A DNA stretch of 64,000 nt from contig NZ_JACJTT010000013.1 of NCBI RefSeq assembly GCF_014698825.1, positions 55,734-119,733 of the forward strand, read 5' to 3'. The notes under the pieces were generated by a model. It had not been told where the DNA came from, searched no databases, and saw only the letters and a list, made by a program, of their open reading frames with translations. The translations under genes and the position numbers were made by a program. Shown one piece after another: positions 27,398 to 37,057 of this stretch (within the stretch, counting starts at the first letter, position 1; every line of letters starts with the position of its first letter). Source of the DNA: Richelia sinica FACHB-800. Its GTDB lineage: Bacteria > Cyanobacteriota > Cyanobacteriia > Cyanobacteriales > Nostocaceae.

Positions 27398-27954
27398 GGT
27401 GAATAGCTATGCAGGTTATGCCTGTGTAGTGATGAAGATACCAGGATTTTAACAATTTCATCTCTATTCTTCCGAGGGGGCAACATCACTTGAAACCAGG
27501 AAGTACGGTATTTTGTCCCTCATTGATGATTAGGTTGCTAGTTAATCAACCTGATTCAATCCATTGTTAACCTGCAAACCCACAGCAGATTGACGTAATT
27601 CCTAGCAAACTAAAAACCTCACATTCATATTTTTACTACTCTGTCAGTAATTTCTGTGCCTGGGATTTTGAGGTTATGTATCAAGAGTAATATGAAATTT
27701 TCTCTACCTAAAGAGAAGCTTTACATTATCTTTATAAAGTTTTTGCGGATAATTGTAACCACTTTACTGACCAAGATAAGCCCAGAATCGTCTGATTATA
27801 AGCATTGAAGCACCACGAATAACACATGTATAACTATTCTGATTGTAATTTTTATATGAATTTTCTCTGTATTGGCTTGTCGTCAACTTTAACAACAGGG
27901 TATATTACTTAAGTATGTAAGACAAACAAATATCAGCACTTTCACTTAAGATAT
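27398..27954. other. Intergenic gap upstream of PEP-CTERM gene
   Basis: About 560 AT-rich bases between divergent genes. I see no coding frame, RNA gene or strong hairpin. A long leader for the PEP-CTERM gene is possible. Confidence 0.45.
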
Positions 27955-28518
27955 ATGACACCATCAGCTCTTTTGCAAAAATTATCACTGGCTACTGCTG
28001 GCGCAGCAGTTATGGCGTTAGGAACCGCAGCAACTGCTGAAGCAGGAGTATTAGGTGGAAAACTCTTCGCTTCAGGTGGAGATGTTACAGTAACAATACT
28101 GCCTAGCACTGCTGGTTTCACCAACATCCTTGAGTTAGTTTCTCCCACTGGTATAGTAATTGGAAACAACAAGGACGATGTTGGTAAAACTTTTAACTTA
28201 GGACCCTTCGCTGATGGACAAGAATTAATCTTTGGTATAAATGTCACAAATACTGGAGATTTCTTCAAAAATGGACCCGGTAGCCGTAATGCAGATGGTT
28301 TGGCGCATAACCTCAACACCGATGAAGGAAACGGATCAATCCTGGTAGGATTTGAGGATCTTTTTGGCGGTGGTGACCAGGACTACGATGACGTTGTATA
28401 CAGATTCACTGGACTCAAAGCTGTTGTTCCTGAACCAACTTCTGCTTTGGGTGTTGTAGGTTTTGCTGCTTTAGTAGCTATCTCTCAGCGCAAAAAACTG
28501 CAAAAAGCTTTCAAATAA
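27955..28518 (+). CDS. PEP-CTERM exported protein with DUF4114-like domain
   Basis: 187 residues. A signal peptide (about 8-30) leads to a beta-rich domain ending in GFEDLFGGGDQDYDDVVYRFTG, the acidic DUF4114 signature that probably binds calcium. The C-terminus has the sorting tag: VPEPTSALG, then a hydrophobic helix and the basic RKKLQKAFK. PEP-CTERM proteins are processed by exosortase and often go to the extracellular matrix. No exosortase gene is in this window. Single gene with its own terminator. Confidence 0.92.
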   Translation: MTPSALLQKLSLATAGAAVMALGTAATAEAGVLGGKLFASGGDVTVTILPSTAGFTNILELVSPTGIVIGNNKDDVGKTFNLGPFADGQELIFGINVTNTGDFFKNGPGSRNADGLAHNLNTDEGNGSILVGFEDLFGGGDQDYDDVVYRFTGLKAVVPEPTSALGVVGFAALVAISQRKKLQKAFK

Positions 28519-28607
28519 TTTTTTCTTGCTAGTCTGCATTCAACCAAATTCTTTGATTCTTCACTTAATTAGCGAAAGCCTAAAAGATAAATGTTGATGA
28601 TATTGAA

Positions 28608-28642
28608 GGTGTGTTAACAATTGTGTAACACACCATTTTTAT
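28608..28642 (+). terminator. Intrinsic terminator after PEP-CTERM gene
   Basis: Stem GGTGTGTTA pairs with TAACACACC around a nine-base loop, followed by ATTTTTATTT. It lies 90 bases after the stop and, read on the other strand, could also end the convergent dipeptidase gene. Confidence 0.8.
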
Positions 28643-29350
28643 TTATATAACTCTGCCATAGCGTGCAGATGTAGAACCATCAGCATTAAACTGATTACAC
28701 AACCAGGCCCACATTTGATCACCAAAAGAAAAGTGCCACCATTCCTTGGGATTCCGTTGAAACCCAGCTTTTAACATCACATCTTTTAATAATTCGCGGT
28801 GAGAATGATAGTTTTGGGACTGGGGATGGTGATGATGGGCATAATAATCTGGATGCGATCGCTCTGACATTTCATCAATTGGTGAACCCATATCGACAAC
28901 TTGCCCAGTATCATCTACCAGTGTAATATCTACTGCTGCTCCTGTGCTATGGGGAGGAGGTGTATTTAAGTCTAAACTGGGGACTGCCCAAATTTCATAG
29001 ACAGCTTGCCAAACTTCTTCTTGTTGCTGGGGTGATAATTCTGCTGCCTTCAGTCCCCGTTGTCGTAATGCTTCCCCAAAACTGTAATCAACCATAAACT
29101 GCTGCACTGCCACTGGACGATAACCATCAAAGATTTGGATGTGCCAATGGGGACGCAGGATATGTAGATAATTTTGAGCCTTGATTAAATTCGCGACCAC
29201 CGTTTCCCGCAGATAGTAGGGTGAATATTCCCCATAGGTTGCCCCTAATTTTTCATAGGGATGGGGAGATTCGACGGCAAATAATTCTAGGGGAATCTTA
29301 ACTAACGGTTCACCACATTCAATGATAGGGATTTGATGATAGGGCCGCAT
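28643..29350 (-). CDS. D-alanyl-D-alanine dipeptidase (VanX/DdpX-like, M15D)
   Basis: 235 residues; zinc peptidase predicted to hydrolyse D-Ala-D-Ala. The zinc and catalytic motifs are present: HSTGAAVDITLVD (SxHxxGxAxD type) near 110-122, and EWWHFSFGDQMWAW near 205 with the second Glu-His. The FDGYRP motif near 72 matches the family. An unusual His-rich loop, YYAHHHHPQSQNYHSH, lies near 155. Without VanA/VanH neighbours a role in vancomycin resistance is not supported; recycling of dipeptide is more likely. Confidence 0.9.
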   Translation of the reverse strand: MRPYHQIPIIECGEPLVKIPLELFAVESPHPYEKLGATYGEYSPYYLRETVVANLIKAQNYLHILRPHWHIQIFDGYRPVAVQQFMVDYSFGEALRQRGLKAAELSPQQQEEVWQAVYEIWAVPSLDLNTPPPHSTGAAVDITLVDDTGQVVDMGSPIDEMSERSHPDYYAHHHHPQSQNYHSHRELLKDVMLKAGFQRNPKEWWHFSFGDQMWAWLCNQFNADGSTSARYGRVI

Positions 29351-29394
29351 TCAGATGTTTAATAATAACTTAGCTGGAGTATGGCGATCACATT

Positions 29395-29925
29395 TTAACG
29401 CTGCCGCAGTTCAATATAGTTGTCTAGAATTTGTACATCATAATTCTCAAAGAAACCATGGCCTAGCAGACCTATGTTTGCCCTGGGAGCAATGGTAACT
29501 CTGGGATTATTCACCACCGCACTACCTACAGCCACAGATGCAATCATGCCTGTTGAGAATTCTACTATACTACCATCGGCAATAGTGGCTTTCATTGTTC
29601 CCTCTGGTTTCACCTTTAAAGCCGTTGCCATGGTCTGAGTAATTAAAATGCCACTAGCACCAGTATCAAACACCATCTCATACACTTGATTGCCATTAAA
29701 TCTGACATCAATGATGGGAGTTTTCGCTTGACGACGTTTAATCGGTACACGAATTACTGTGTCCGTTGGAGTTGTCACCTTACACAGTTGACCCAAGCTG
29801 ACAGTTTTGCCTGATGATGTCACCATAAAACACAGGCCAGGATCGTTAGCTGTGGCCACCGATGGCACAGAAACTAGCAACCACCCAAATACAACTGCAA
29901 TCCATCTACTCTCTAGAGTTCTCAT
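29395..29925 (-). CDS. Exported retropepsin-like aspartyl protease family protein
   Basis: 176 residues with a signal peptide (about 8-27, ending VATAN). The retropepsin motif FDTGASGILI lies near 87-96, then a GxxGxxFFENYDV-like LGHGFFENYDVQ near 155, matching clan AA single-domain aspartyl proteases (TIGR02281-like). It would act as a dimer in the periplasm. Substrate unknown. It sits 44 bases upstream of the dipeptidase gene on the same strand, so both may be one transcript. Confidence 0.85.
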   Translation of the reverse strand: MRTLESRWIAVVFGWLLVSVPSVATANDPGLCFMVTSSGKTVSLGQLCKVTTPTDTVIRVPIKRRQAKTPIIDVRFNGNQVYEMVFDTGASGILITQTMATALKVKPEGTMKATIADGSIVEFSTGMIASVAVGSAVVNNPRVTIAPRANIGLLGHGFFENYDVQILDNYIELRQR

Positions 29926-30054
29926 CCTTAGCTGCTCTCCGAGATGGGTATAATTTATGTTTAAATACTTTAGTTTTTCTGAGACTTACTATTTTCCCTT
30001 AAGTACAAATTATACCAAATCTGGAGAAGTTGTCCGTTACCTATACCTGAATTG

Positions 30055-30963
30055 TCAAAGAGAATGGCGCTGTATTTTTAATTGATACTGTCGCCATTTT
30101 TCCTGCTGACGCAATCTTTTTTCCTCAGTCAAACCATCAAAACAATGGGGACAAGAAATCCCTTCTGCGTATTTTGGTGAAGTTTTATCAGCGTCCGCAA
30201 TAGGATGTCCACAACAGAAGCACAACTCATAATCTCCCGCTGCCAAACCGTGACCGACCCCGACTCGTTCATCAAAAACGAAACATTCCCCTTGCCATAA
30301 ACTTTCCTCTGGGGGTACTTCTTCTAAATATTTGAGAATACCGCCTTTGAGGTGATAGACTTCCTCAAATCCTTGGGCCAGCATATAGGATGTAGCTTTT
30401 TCGCAACGAATACCCCCGGTGCAGAACAACGCCACCTTTTTATGGGTACTGGGGTCGAGATTTTGACTCACGTATTCTGGAAATTCCCGAAATGACTGGG
30501 TTTGAGGATTTTGCGCTCGTTGAAAAGTACCCATCATCACTTCATAATCATTGCGGGTATCCACCACCGTCACTTGTGGATCAGAAATTAGCTGATTCCA
30601 TTCTTGGGGTGTGACATAAGTTCCCACTAACTGATTAGGGTCAACAGTCGGTATACCCAAGGTAACGATTTCTTTCTTTAACCGCACCTTCATCCGTTCA
30701 AAAGGTGGTGTATTTGTGTAGGACTCCTTATGTTCTAAATTTGCTAACCGGGGGTCAGCACGGAGAAATGCTAAAACAGTGTCAATAGATTGACGAGAAC
30801 CAGCGATCGTACCGTTAATTCCCTCTTTTGCTAAGAGAATTGTCCCTTTAATTCCTTGCTCCTGGCAAAAAGATAAAAGGGGTGCTTGCATCTCGTTATA
30901 ATCAGGCAAGGATACAAATTTATACAGGGCTGCTACAACTAAAATATTTTCTTGGCTCATCAT
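30055..30963 (-). CDS. trhO: tRNA uridine(34) hydroxylase TrhO (rhodanese-like)
   Basis: 302 residues. TrhO forms 5-hydroxyuridine at tRNA wobble position 34, using oxygen. The order fits: N-terminal acylphosphatase-like domain ([16 protein letters not shown]...[16 protein letters not shown]), rhodanese domain (about 125-225) with active-site [10 protein letters not shown], and a C-terminal zinc-like cysteine region (CFCCGHP, CPHC). ATG at 30963 is used; the next codon is also ATG. Length is normal. Confidence 0.92.
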   Translation of the reverse strand: MMSQENILVVAALYKFVSLPDYNEMQAPLLSFCQEQGIKGTILLAKEGINGTIAGSRQSIDTVLAFLRADPRLANLEHKESYTNTPPFERMKVRLKKEIVTLGIPTVDPNQLVGTYVTPQEWNQLISDPQVTVVDTRNDYEVMMGTFQRAQNPQTQSFREFPEYVSQNLDPSTHKKVALFCTGGIRCEKATSYMLAQGFEEVYHLKGGILKYLEEVPPEESLWQGECFVFDERVGVGHGLAAGDYELCFCCGHPIADADKTSPKYAEGISCPHCFDGLTEEKRLRQQEKWRQYQLKIQRHSL

Positions 30964-31059
30964 CTTGGCAAAAAAAGAATATTAGGTTAAGATACTGTCA
31001 ATACTTAAAATTTACTTTTTTCTTGCAAAAAAGAATATTAGTAATTTTAAATTATTCAT

Positions 31060-31132
31060 GGGGGTTTAGCTCAGTTGGTAGAGCGCCTGCTTTGCAAGCA
31101 GGATGTCAGCGGTTCGAGTCCGCTAACCTCCA
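31060..31132 (+). tRNA. tRNA-Ala (anticodon UGC)
   Basis: A 73-base cloverleaf: acceptor GGGGGTT with AACCTCC, D arm GCTCAGTTGGTAGAGC, anticodon stem-loop CCTGCTTTGCAAGCAGG with TGC, T arm GCGGTTCGAGTCCGC. No encoded CCA. Its 3' end overlaps the stop of the convergent methyltransferase gene by about 10 bases. Confidence 0.96.
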
Positions 31133-31764
31133 TTACACCTTTTAAATACCACCGAAAGGTTATTAGCTGGCATAGGATGAACGCTTTGCAAAACTAAGCT
31201 CTGGGCTGTGGCTGCGGCAATCACATCTTCTAAATGGCGCACACCCCAAGCGGAATTTTGCGCTTTCAAAAACTGATCAAACGCCGCATTACTCGGTGCA
31301 GTATGTTCTCCATGTTGTTTGTAGGGCCCATACAAATAGAGGATACCCCCTGGTGATAAAATTCGCTTTGCACCTGCCATTAGTCCCAGACAAGCAGACC
31401 AAGGGGAAATATGAATCATATTAATGTTGACTATGGCAGTAATTGGGGATTTGGGTAAGGGTTCTTTCTCTACTACCCACTCTGAACTAGTGGCATCAAT
31501 ATCAATGGGGGGATAAAGATTGTCGCTAGGTAACAGTTCTGCCCACGCTACAATGCTCGCACGTAATTGGGGGTCAGCTTCAGAAGGTAGCCATTGACGA
31601 GGTGCAAGACGAGGTGCAAAAAACACAGCATGTTCACCAGTGCCACTAGCTATTTCCAAAATCGTACCCGTTGCAGGCAGTACCTCCAACAACAGTTCTA
31701 GAATAGGTTCCCGGTTACGTTGAGTAGCCGGTGCAAACTGTCTCAAGTTTTGTGATGTATTCAT
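31123..31764 (-). CDS. DUF938 family SAM-dependent methyltransferase
   Basis: 213 residues of the DUF938 family. The opening RQFAPATQRNREPILELLLEVLP and the SAM motif ILEIASGTGEHAVFFA near 33-50 are typical; NMIHISPWSA near 115 and LYLYGPYKQHGEHTAPSNAAFD near 142 complete the set. Substrate unknown. Its final codons and stop lie on the complement of the last ten bases of tRNA-Ala, an unusually tight convergent overlap. ATG at 31764. Confidence 0.9.
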   Translation of the reverse strand: MNTSQNLRQFAPATQRNREPILELLLEVLPATGTILEIASGTGEHAVFFAPRLAPRQWLPSEADPQLRASIVAWAELLPSDNLYPPIDIDATSSEWVVEKEPLPKSPITAIVNINMIHISPWSACLGLMAGAKRILSPGGILYLYGPYKQHGEHTAPSNAAFDQFLKAQNSAWGVRHLEDVIAAATAQSLVLQSVHPMPANNLSVVFKRCNGG

Positions 31765-31849
31765 CTCCTCAACCCTGAATGATCATAATTAAGCTATCAA
31801 TATAAATTTACCTTGGGGATCACTTTCACCATCTTATTAGGAGACTAAA

Positions 31850-33259
31850 TTGCCTAAATCAATCCATTCTACCCAACCACCGCTCAAATTTATTCCTGAA
31901 CGATATAATCCCTTGGTCTTGCAGCTATTTTCCTGGGTTCTTCCTTTTATTTTGCGGGTGAGAACTAGACCTTGGCTTCCTGCGGGTATTGTGCGGATAG
32001 AAGCCAAAAACGCGGAGATATTAGCCAAACTATATCAAGAATTTCAAGCCGGGAAAATTCGCTTTTTATTGGCGTTTCGTCACCCAGAAGTAGAAGATCC
32101 TCTTTCTATGCTATATCTGCTATCCCGTATTGTCCCCCAAGTCGCGCGTCAGCAAGGAATTAAACTGCAATACCCAGTTCACAGCCATTTTATGTATGAA
32201 CGGGGAATGACATTATGGGCAGGAAATTGGTTAGGATGGTTATTTTCCCGTGCTGGTGGTGTTCCTGTGCGTCGTGGTAGAAGGGCTGATAGACAGGCGA
32301 TTCAAAGAGCGCGAGAATTATTTTTAAATGGGAAAATGCCCATTGCTGTTGCCCCAGAAGGGGGAACTAATGGACATAGTGGTATTGTTAGTCCTTTAGA
32401 ACCGGGGGTCGCACAGTTAGGATTTTGGTGTGTGGAAGATGTGCAAAAAGCCAACCGAGAGGAAACGGTGTTGATTGTGCCAATTGGGATTAAATATAGT
32501 TATATTAACCCTCCTTGGACAAAAATAGATTGGTTATTAACTAAGTTAGAAAGGGATAGTGGTTTACCAGGTGCTGAAATCAGTCAAGGTGGTAAGAAAG
32601 AAGATATTTTATATCAACGCTTGTTGCGTTTGGCTGAACATTTAATCACCGAAATGGAAGAATTTTATCGTCGCTTCTATCATCGAGATTTACCAGAAAT
32701 TACAACAGATAATGATACTGAAAAAAATGAAATTTTAATCGCCAAACTACATCGACTCATGGACACAGCTTTACAAATTGCTGAAGAATATTTTCATGTC
32801 CAAGCCCAGGGTAATTTTATTGATAGATGTCGGCGGTTAGAAGAAGCTGGTTGGAATTATATTTATCGCGAAGATATTGAAGATATTGGTAGTTTATCTC
32901 CCTTAAAACGTGGTCTGGCTGACTGGATTGCAGAGGAAGCTGATTTAAGAATGCAACATATGCGAATAGCTGAAAGTTTTGTAGCTGTTACAGCTAATTA
33001 TATTCAGGAAAAACCAAAGGCGGAAAGATTTGCAGAAACTGCTTTATTAATGTTTGATATGTTGTCCCGCATTAAGGATTCTACGTTACCGGGAAGACCC
33101 CGTTTAGGTTGGAAACAGGCAACGATTACGATTGGAGAACCGATTTCTGTTAGTGAAAGATGGGAGAATTGTCAGGGAAATCGACAAGCTTTAAGAACAG
33201 GAGTGAGTGATTTAACCAGGGATTTATTTGTAGCTATAGAAGAGTTAATAAAAGATTGA
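31850..33259 (+). CDS. 1-acyl-sn-glycerol-3-phosphate acyltransferase-like protein
   Basis: 469 residues of the PlsC superfamily, which acylates lysophosphatidate in phospholipid synthesis. The catalytic HxxxxD motif is FRHPEVEDPL near 75, and APEGGTNGHSG near 168 fits the third block. The C-terminal half (about 270-469) is a long helical extension, so it is longer than plain PlsC (about 240) and the substrate may differ. The start is TTG at 31850: TAGGAGA lies eight bases upstream and no ATG is suitably placed. Confidence 0.85.
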   Translation: MPKSIHSTQPPLKFIPERYNPLVLQLFSWVLPFILRVRTRPWLPAGIVRIEAKNAEILAKLYQEFQAGKIRFLLAFRHPEVEDPLSMLYLLSRIVPQVARQQGIKLQYPVHSHFMYERGMTLWAGNWLGWLFSRAGGVPVRRGRRADRQAIQRARELFLNGKMPIAVAPEGGTNGHSGIVSPLEPGVAQLGFWCVEDVQKANREETVLIVPIGIKYSYINPPWTKIDWLLTKLERDSGLPGAEISQGGKKEDILYQRLLRLAEHLITEMEEFYRRFYHRDLPEITTDNDTEKNEILIAKLHRLMDTALQIAEEYFHVQAQGNFIDRCRRLEEAGWNYIYREDIEDIGSLSPLKRGLADWIAEEADLRMQHMRIAESFVAVTANYIQEKPKAERFAETALLMFDMLSRIKDSTLPGRPRLGWKQATITIGEPISVSERWENCQGNRQALRTGVSDLTRDLFVAIEELIKD

Positions 33260-33275
33260 TGTTTCCAGGAAATCA

Positions 33276-34457
33276 TTACGCCAGTTTTTCAAATAAATCT
33301 GCTAACACAACATTAGAAAACAAAAATCCTTGGGGGTCAGTTAAATGGAGTCTATCTTGATAGATTTCTACCCAACTCTGTTGAAAATAAGGCTGTAAAT
33401 GTTGTTGAATTTCCCCTACTATGTGCTGACCAAATTGGGTGGCTAAAGTGGGTAAATGAATTCCTTCAGCTAGACGCAATCCTAACATTAATGTTTCTAA
33501 CAAAACTTCCTCTGGAGGAGTGATTTCACAGTCAATTACAGCACCAGCTTCTAACCATTGATAATAGGTTTTTGTGGTGCGGGGACGGGTGAAGCGTTTA
33601 CCTTGCACATAACTAGCTGCACCCATACCAAAACCATAGTAGGGAAGATTTTGCCAATAAACTCGATTATGCTGGCATTGATGGCCTGGTTGAGCATAAT
33701 TGGAAATTTCATAATGCTGATAACCGGAATTGGTCAAAACTTGCTGACCCAATTGGTACATTTGCACAGTGGTTTCATCTGTAGGGAGGGGAGTATCACC
33801 TGGATGGTAATAACGACCAAAGGGTGTTCCTGGTTCAATAGTTAGGTCGTAGATAGAAATGTGAGTTGGTGCAATATCCACCACTTTTTGCAGAGATTCT
33901 TGCCATTGCTCTAAAGACTGATGTGGCAAACCGGATATCAAGTCTATACTAAATTCGGGAATCTCGACTTGGTTTATTAACTCTACAGATGAGAAGATAT
34001 CTGCAACTGAGTGCGATCGCCCAGCAATCTTTAACAATTCCTCCTGAAAAGCTTGGACTCCTAAACTCACCCGGTTGACCCCCGCGTGACGATAACCAGC
34101 AATATGGGCTAAATCAAATGTGCCTGGGTCTACTTCCATAGAAATTTCTACCCCAGACCCAATTCCAAACCGCTTGTCTATCGCTGCTAATATCCTCTCC
34201 AACTGTTCTGCTGATAACAGCGAGGGAGTACCCCCACCAAAGAAAATAGTCTTTAGAGGTTGATGAAAAACAGGTGCAATGGCGATTTCCTGACATAGTG
34301 CCTCAACATATTGGGAAATAGTAACAGATGTTTCCCCTCGCAAGCGATCGCCCACCACTGATACCGGGAAGTCACAATAAAAACACCGCCGCCGACAAAA
34401 GGGAATATGTATGTAAGCAGAACTAGGAACTCCAGAAATAACCGCTGGTTGACTCAT
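33276..34457 (-). CDS. hemW: HemW-like radical SAM haem chaperone
   Basis: 393 residues. The radical SAM motif CRRRCFYC near 18-25 is in YIHIPFC...DFPV; FFGGGTPSLLS, ISMEVDPGTFD and NRVSLGVQAFQ follow as in HemW/HemN. HemW carries haem to target proteins; it was long called oxygen-independent coproporphyrinogen III oxidase. The extra N-terminal sequence needed by true HemN is absent, so HemW is preferred. ATG at 34457 is used; a TTG nine bases upstream is less likely. It is divergent from the PIN/TRAM gene. Confidence 0.9.
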   Translation of the reverse strand: MSQPAVISGVPSSAYIHIPFCRRRCFYCDFPVSVVGDRLRGETSVTISQYVEALCQEIAIAPVFHQPLKTIFFGGGTPSLLSAEQLERILAAIDKRFGIGSGVEISMEVDPGTFDLAHIAGYRHAGVNRVSLGVQAFQEELLKIAGRSHSVADIFSSVELINQVEIPEFSIDLISGLPHQSLEQWQESLQKVVDIAPTHISIYDLTIEPGTPFGRYYHPGDTPLPTDETTVQMYQLGQQVLTNSGYQHYEISNYAQPGHQCQHNRVYWQNLPYYGFGMGAASYVQGKRFTRPRTTKTYYQWLEAGAVIDCEITPPEEVLLETLMLGLRLAEGIHLPTLATQFGQHIVGEIQQHLQPYFQQSWVEIYQDRLHLTDPQGFLFSNVVLADLFEKLA

Positions 34458-34709
34458 TCTCAGCAAAAATTAAATTGATTTTCTTAACAATTAAAACCAT
34501 TGAAAATGCAGAAATTATTGACAAATGTTGATCATTTACAAACCAAAATAAGACTAATATGAAGCAAAAAACCTTTAGTTATAATATTTGCATATCTTAG
34601 CGGCTTCCGAGCTTAGTCTAACTCTATATTTCTTAATCAAACTAACCTAAGAAATAAAAAATACCTTAATCTATAGGGTATCTACATGTTGTAGGAAAAC
34701 AACTCAACC

Positions 34710-35786
34710 ATGCTGGATGTCATTATCATTTTCTCATTCATTCTAGCCGCAGCAGGCATAGGGTACTACAGCACCGACTTAGTACCTACGGCAACACTCG
34801 CGAGGGTAACAAATCTGGAAGCCCTCCGTTTAGTTGTTGCTGTATTTGCGGCCATTATCGGTGGTGCTATTGGCTTAAGTTTCCAGACTACATATCGTCG
34901 TCTTGAGTCCCAAGTCCGAGAAATGCCCCTGGAAGCCATTTTAACTCGCGCCATTGGCTTAGTAATTGGTCTATTACTGGCCAACCTCATGTTAGCCCCG
35001 CTATTTTTACTTCCCATTCCCCCAGATTTCAGCTTCATCAAACCTCTAGTGGCAGTGGTCGGTAGTATTATTCTCTCCGTCACTGGTATGAACTTGGCCG
35101 ATGCTCACGGTCGTGGTTTATTAAGATTAATTAACCCCAACACCGTTGAAACTTTGGTGGTGGAAGGAACTCTCAAACCTGCCAATACTAAGGTATTAGA
35201 TACCAGTTGCATTATCGATGGTCGCATCGAAGCCTTACTAGAAACAGGTTTTCTAGAAGGGCCAATAATTGTGCCCCAATTTGTTCTCCAGGAACTGCAA
35301 CAAGTAGCTGATGCCAGCAAAGACCAAAAGCGGGTGCGTGGTAGACGTGGGTTAGAAATTCTAAACCGAATTAAAGAAGCTTATCCAGAAAGAATTCTGA
35401 TCAATGCTTCTGACTATGATGATATTGCCACAGTAGACGCTAAATTAGTGAGATTTGCTCAAGAAATCAATGCCACACTCTTAACTAATGATTACAACTT
35501 ATCGAAAGTTGCTAGTGTGCAAAAAGTCCCTGTTTTAAATGTTCATGACTTAGTAAATGCTGTCCGTCCTACCTATTTACCTGGAGATAATCTAGACCTC
35601 AAAATTCTCAAGGAAGGTAAAGAACCTAGTCAAGGCATCGGTTATTTAGATGATGGGACAATGGTTGTTGTAGAAGAAGGTAGTGGTTATGTGGGTGGAG
35701 AATTGCGGGTAGTTGTCACCAGTGCCCTGCAAACCTCCGCAGGAAGAATGATTTTTGCCAAACCCCAAGCTTCAGCATTGACGTGA
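34710..35786 (+). CDS. PIN-TRAM domain membrane protein (YacL-like)
   Basis: 358 residues. Four hydrophobic helices cover about 1-130; a PIN nuclease-like domain follows (about 155-275) with acidic positions in DTSCIIDGRIE, LQQVAD and LLTNDYNLSKVA; a TRAM RNA-binding domain (about 285-345) closes it. Members are common in cyanobacteria and Gram-positives (YacL type) and probably cleave or bind RNA at the membrane. ATG at 34710; intrinsic terminator after the stop. Confidence 0.9.
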   Translation: MLDVIIIFSFILAAAGIGYYSTDLVPTATLARVTNLEALRLVVAVFAAIIGGAIGLSFQTTYRRLESQVREMPLEAILTRAIGLVIGLLLANLMLAPLFLLPIPPDFSFIKPLVAVVGSIILSVTGMNLADAHGRGLLRLINPNTVETLVVEGTLKPANTKVLDTSCIIDGRIEALLETGFLEGPIIVPQFVLQELQQVADASKDQKRVRGRRGLEILNRIKEAYPERILINASDYDDIATVDAKLVRFAQEINATLLTNDYNLSKVASVQKVPVLNVHDLVNAVRPTYLPGDNLDLKILKEGKEPSQGIGYLDDGTMVVVEEGSGYVGGELRVVVTSALQTSAGRMIFAKPQASALT

Positions 35787-35820
35787 GGGTCATGGCTTGT
35801 GTCAATCGATTCATTCAAAC

Positions 35821-35853
35821 AATCGGTGTAGTTTTGCTGCACCGATTTTGTAT
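35821..35853 (+). terminator. Intrinsic terminator after PIN-TRAM gene
   Basis: AATCGGTGTAG pairs with CTGCACCGATT around a short loop, followed by TTGTATTTATT. It is 34 bases after the stop and 20 bases before the next gene, so it separates the two transcripts. Confidence 0.85.
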
Positions 35854-35872
35854 TTATTCATAGTAGGAAAAA

Positions 35873-36421
35873 ATGAGATTAGCTCTCAATATTTGTTTAG
35901 GAATAATTCTTATTTTTCTGACAGCTTGCCAAATACCGAATACTCCTAATCAATTATCAACCACTGCTCAAACCTTGTCACCATCTCCAGCAGTGGTAAT
36001 TAATAAATTAAATGACAATATTAAAATCAAAATCGGCCAAACTGTATACGTACCTATTTATGCCCATATTTATTACGAAAATCAGCAAAAAGTGTTTAAT
36101 TTAACTTCTACTCTGAGTATTCGTAATACAGACTTTATCAATTCAATTATTATTACTGCTGTCAATTACTATGATTCCGCAGGTAAATTGATGCAAGAAT
36201 ATCTAGCCCAACCTATGCAACTTGGCCCCATGGCTTCAACAGAGTTCGTAGTCAATAGAAATGATATTGGAGGAGGTGCGGGAGCTAACTTTATAGTTGA
36301 ATGGGCAGCAGAGAAAGAAGTATCTGACCCTGTAATTGAAGCGGTGATGATTGGTACTCAATCAACCCAAGGCATTTCTTTTATTAGTACAGGCAGGGTA
36401 ATTAAAAACCACAACAGCTAA
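35873..36421 (+). CDS. DUF3124 lipoprotein
   Basis: 182 residues. The N-terminus ends in a lipobox-like ILIFLTACQ, so Cys at about 19 would be lipid-modified. The rest matches DUF3124: GQTVYVPIYAHIYYENQQKVFNLTSTLSIRN, then AQPMQLGPMASTEFVVN and GGGAGANFIVEWAAE. DUF3124 proteins are periplasmic-facing and of unknown function. A TAGGAAA ribosome binding site precedes the ATG. It overlaps the convergent VOC gene by four bases. Confidence 0.88.
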   Translation: MRLALNICLGIILIFLTACQIPNTPNQLSTTAQTLSPSPAVVINKLNDNIKIKIGQTVYVPIYAHIYYENQQKVFNLTSTLSIRNTDFINSIIITAVNYYDSAGKLMQEYLAQPMQLGPMASTEFVVNRNDIGGGAGANFIVEWAAEKEVSDPVIEAVMIGTQSTQGISFISTGRVIKNHNS

Positions 36422-36801
36422 ATTTCGTAAATTTCTAAGGGCAAATTATCTGGGTCTTTAAAGAAAGTAAATTTCTTCCCTGTAATCTCATCAACTCTGA
36501 TCGCTTCTACATCGATATTGTGAGACTGTAAATATTTAACAGAGGCTTCTATGTCTTCAACTGCAAACGCTAAATGCCTTAATCCACAGGCTTCAGGGCT
36601 ACTCATCCTGGGTGGTGGTTCAGGAAAAGAGAAAAGTTCAATTTGGGTATTGCCAACTTTTAAATCTAATTTATAAGAATTTCTAGCTACGCGAAAGGTT
36701 TCTTGAATTACTTCAAAACCTAAAATATCTACATAATATTTTTTCGATACTTCATAATTAGAGCAAATAATTGCTACGTGATGCACACCAGATATTTTCA
36801 T
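36418..36801 (-). CDS. VOC family protein (glyoxalase/dioxygenase fold, YaeR-like)
   Basis: 127 residues with a single VOC domain: HHVAIICSNYEVSKKYYVDILGF at the N-terminus, HLAFAVEDIE near 78 and FFKDPDNLPLEIYE at the end. The metal ligands His, His and Glu are at the expected places. YaeR/GloA2-like members are often called lactoylglutathione lyase, but substrate is not predictable. The last bases overlap the DUF3124 gene on the other strand by four bases. Confidence 0.88.
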   Translation of the reverse strand: MKISGVHHVAIICSNYEVSKKYYVDILGFEVIQETFRVARNSYKLDLKVGNTQIELFSFPEPPPRMSSPEACGLRHLAFAVEDIEASVKYLQSHNIDVEAIRVDEITGKKFTFFKDPDNLPLEIYEI

Positions 36802-36854
36802 AGTTTTAACTTATAGATAGCTATTTCTATCCAGTTGAGGTACAAGTAGTAATA

Positions 36855-36893
36855 ATTAAACGCAGATGCACACAGATGGACGTAGATAATTTT
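36855..36893 (+). repeat. Dispersed AACGCAGATG-type repeat
   Basis: TTAAACGCAGATGCACACAG runs on to ATGGACGTAGATAA. This looks like a degenerate dispersed repeat of a kind common between genes in Nostocales. Only one copy is in the window. Confidence 0.4.
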
Positions 36894-37057
36894 CTACTTC
36901 ATTAGACTAGAAAATGCTATACCATTTTAATGATTTTGGATGGCTAGCAAAATATTCATCCAAAATATTTTTATACTGAAGAAATATCTTTTGTCTACCT
37001 GCGATATGTTTTATTTTTTTCTCAGTAATACTTCTGTATCTTGTTACGACTCCTTTA

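Noticed and set aside
28643..29350. Vancomycin resistance cluster
   Set aside because: VanX-like gene stands without vanA, vanH or vanRS; such dipeptidases are common in cyanobacteria.
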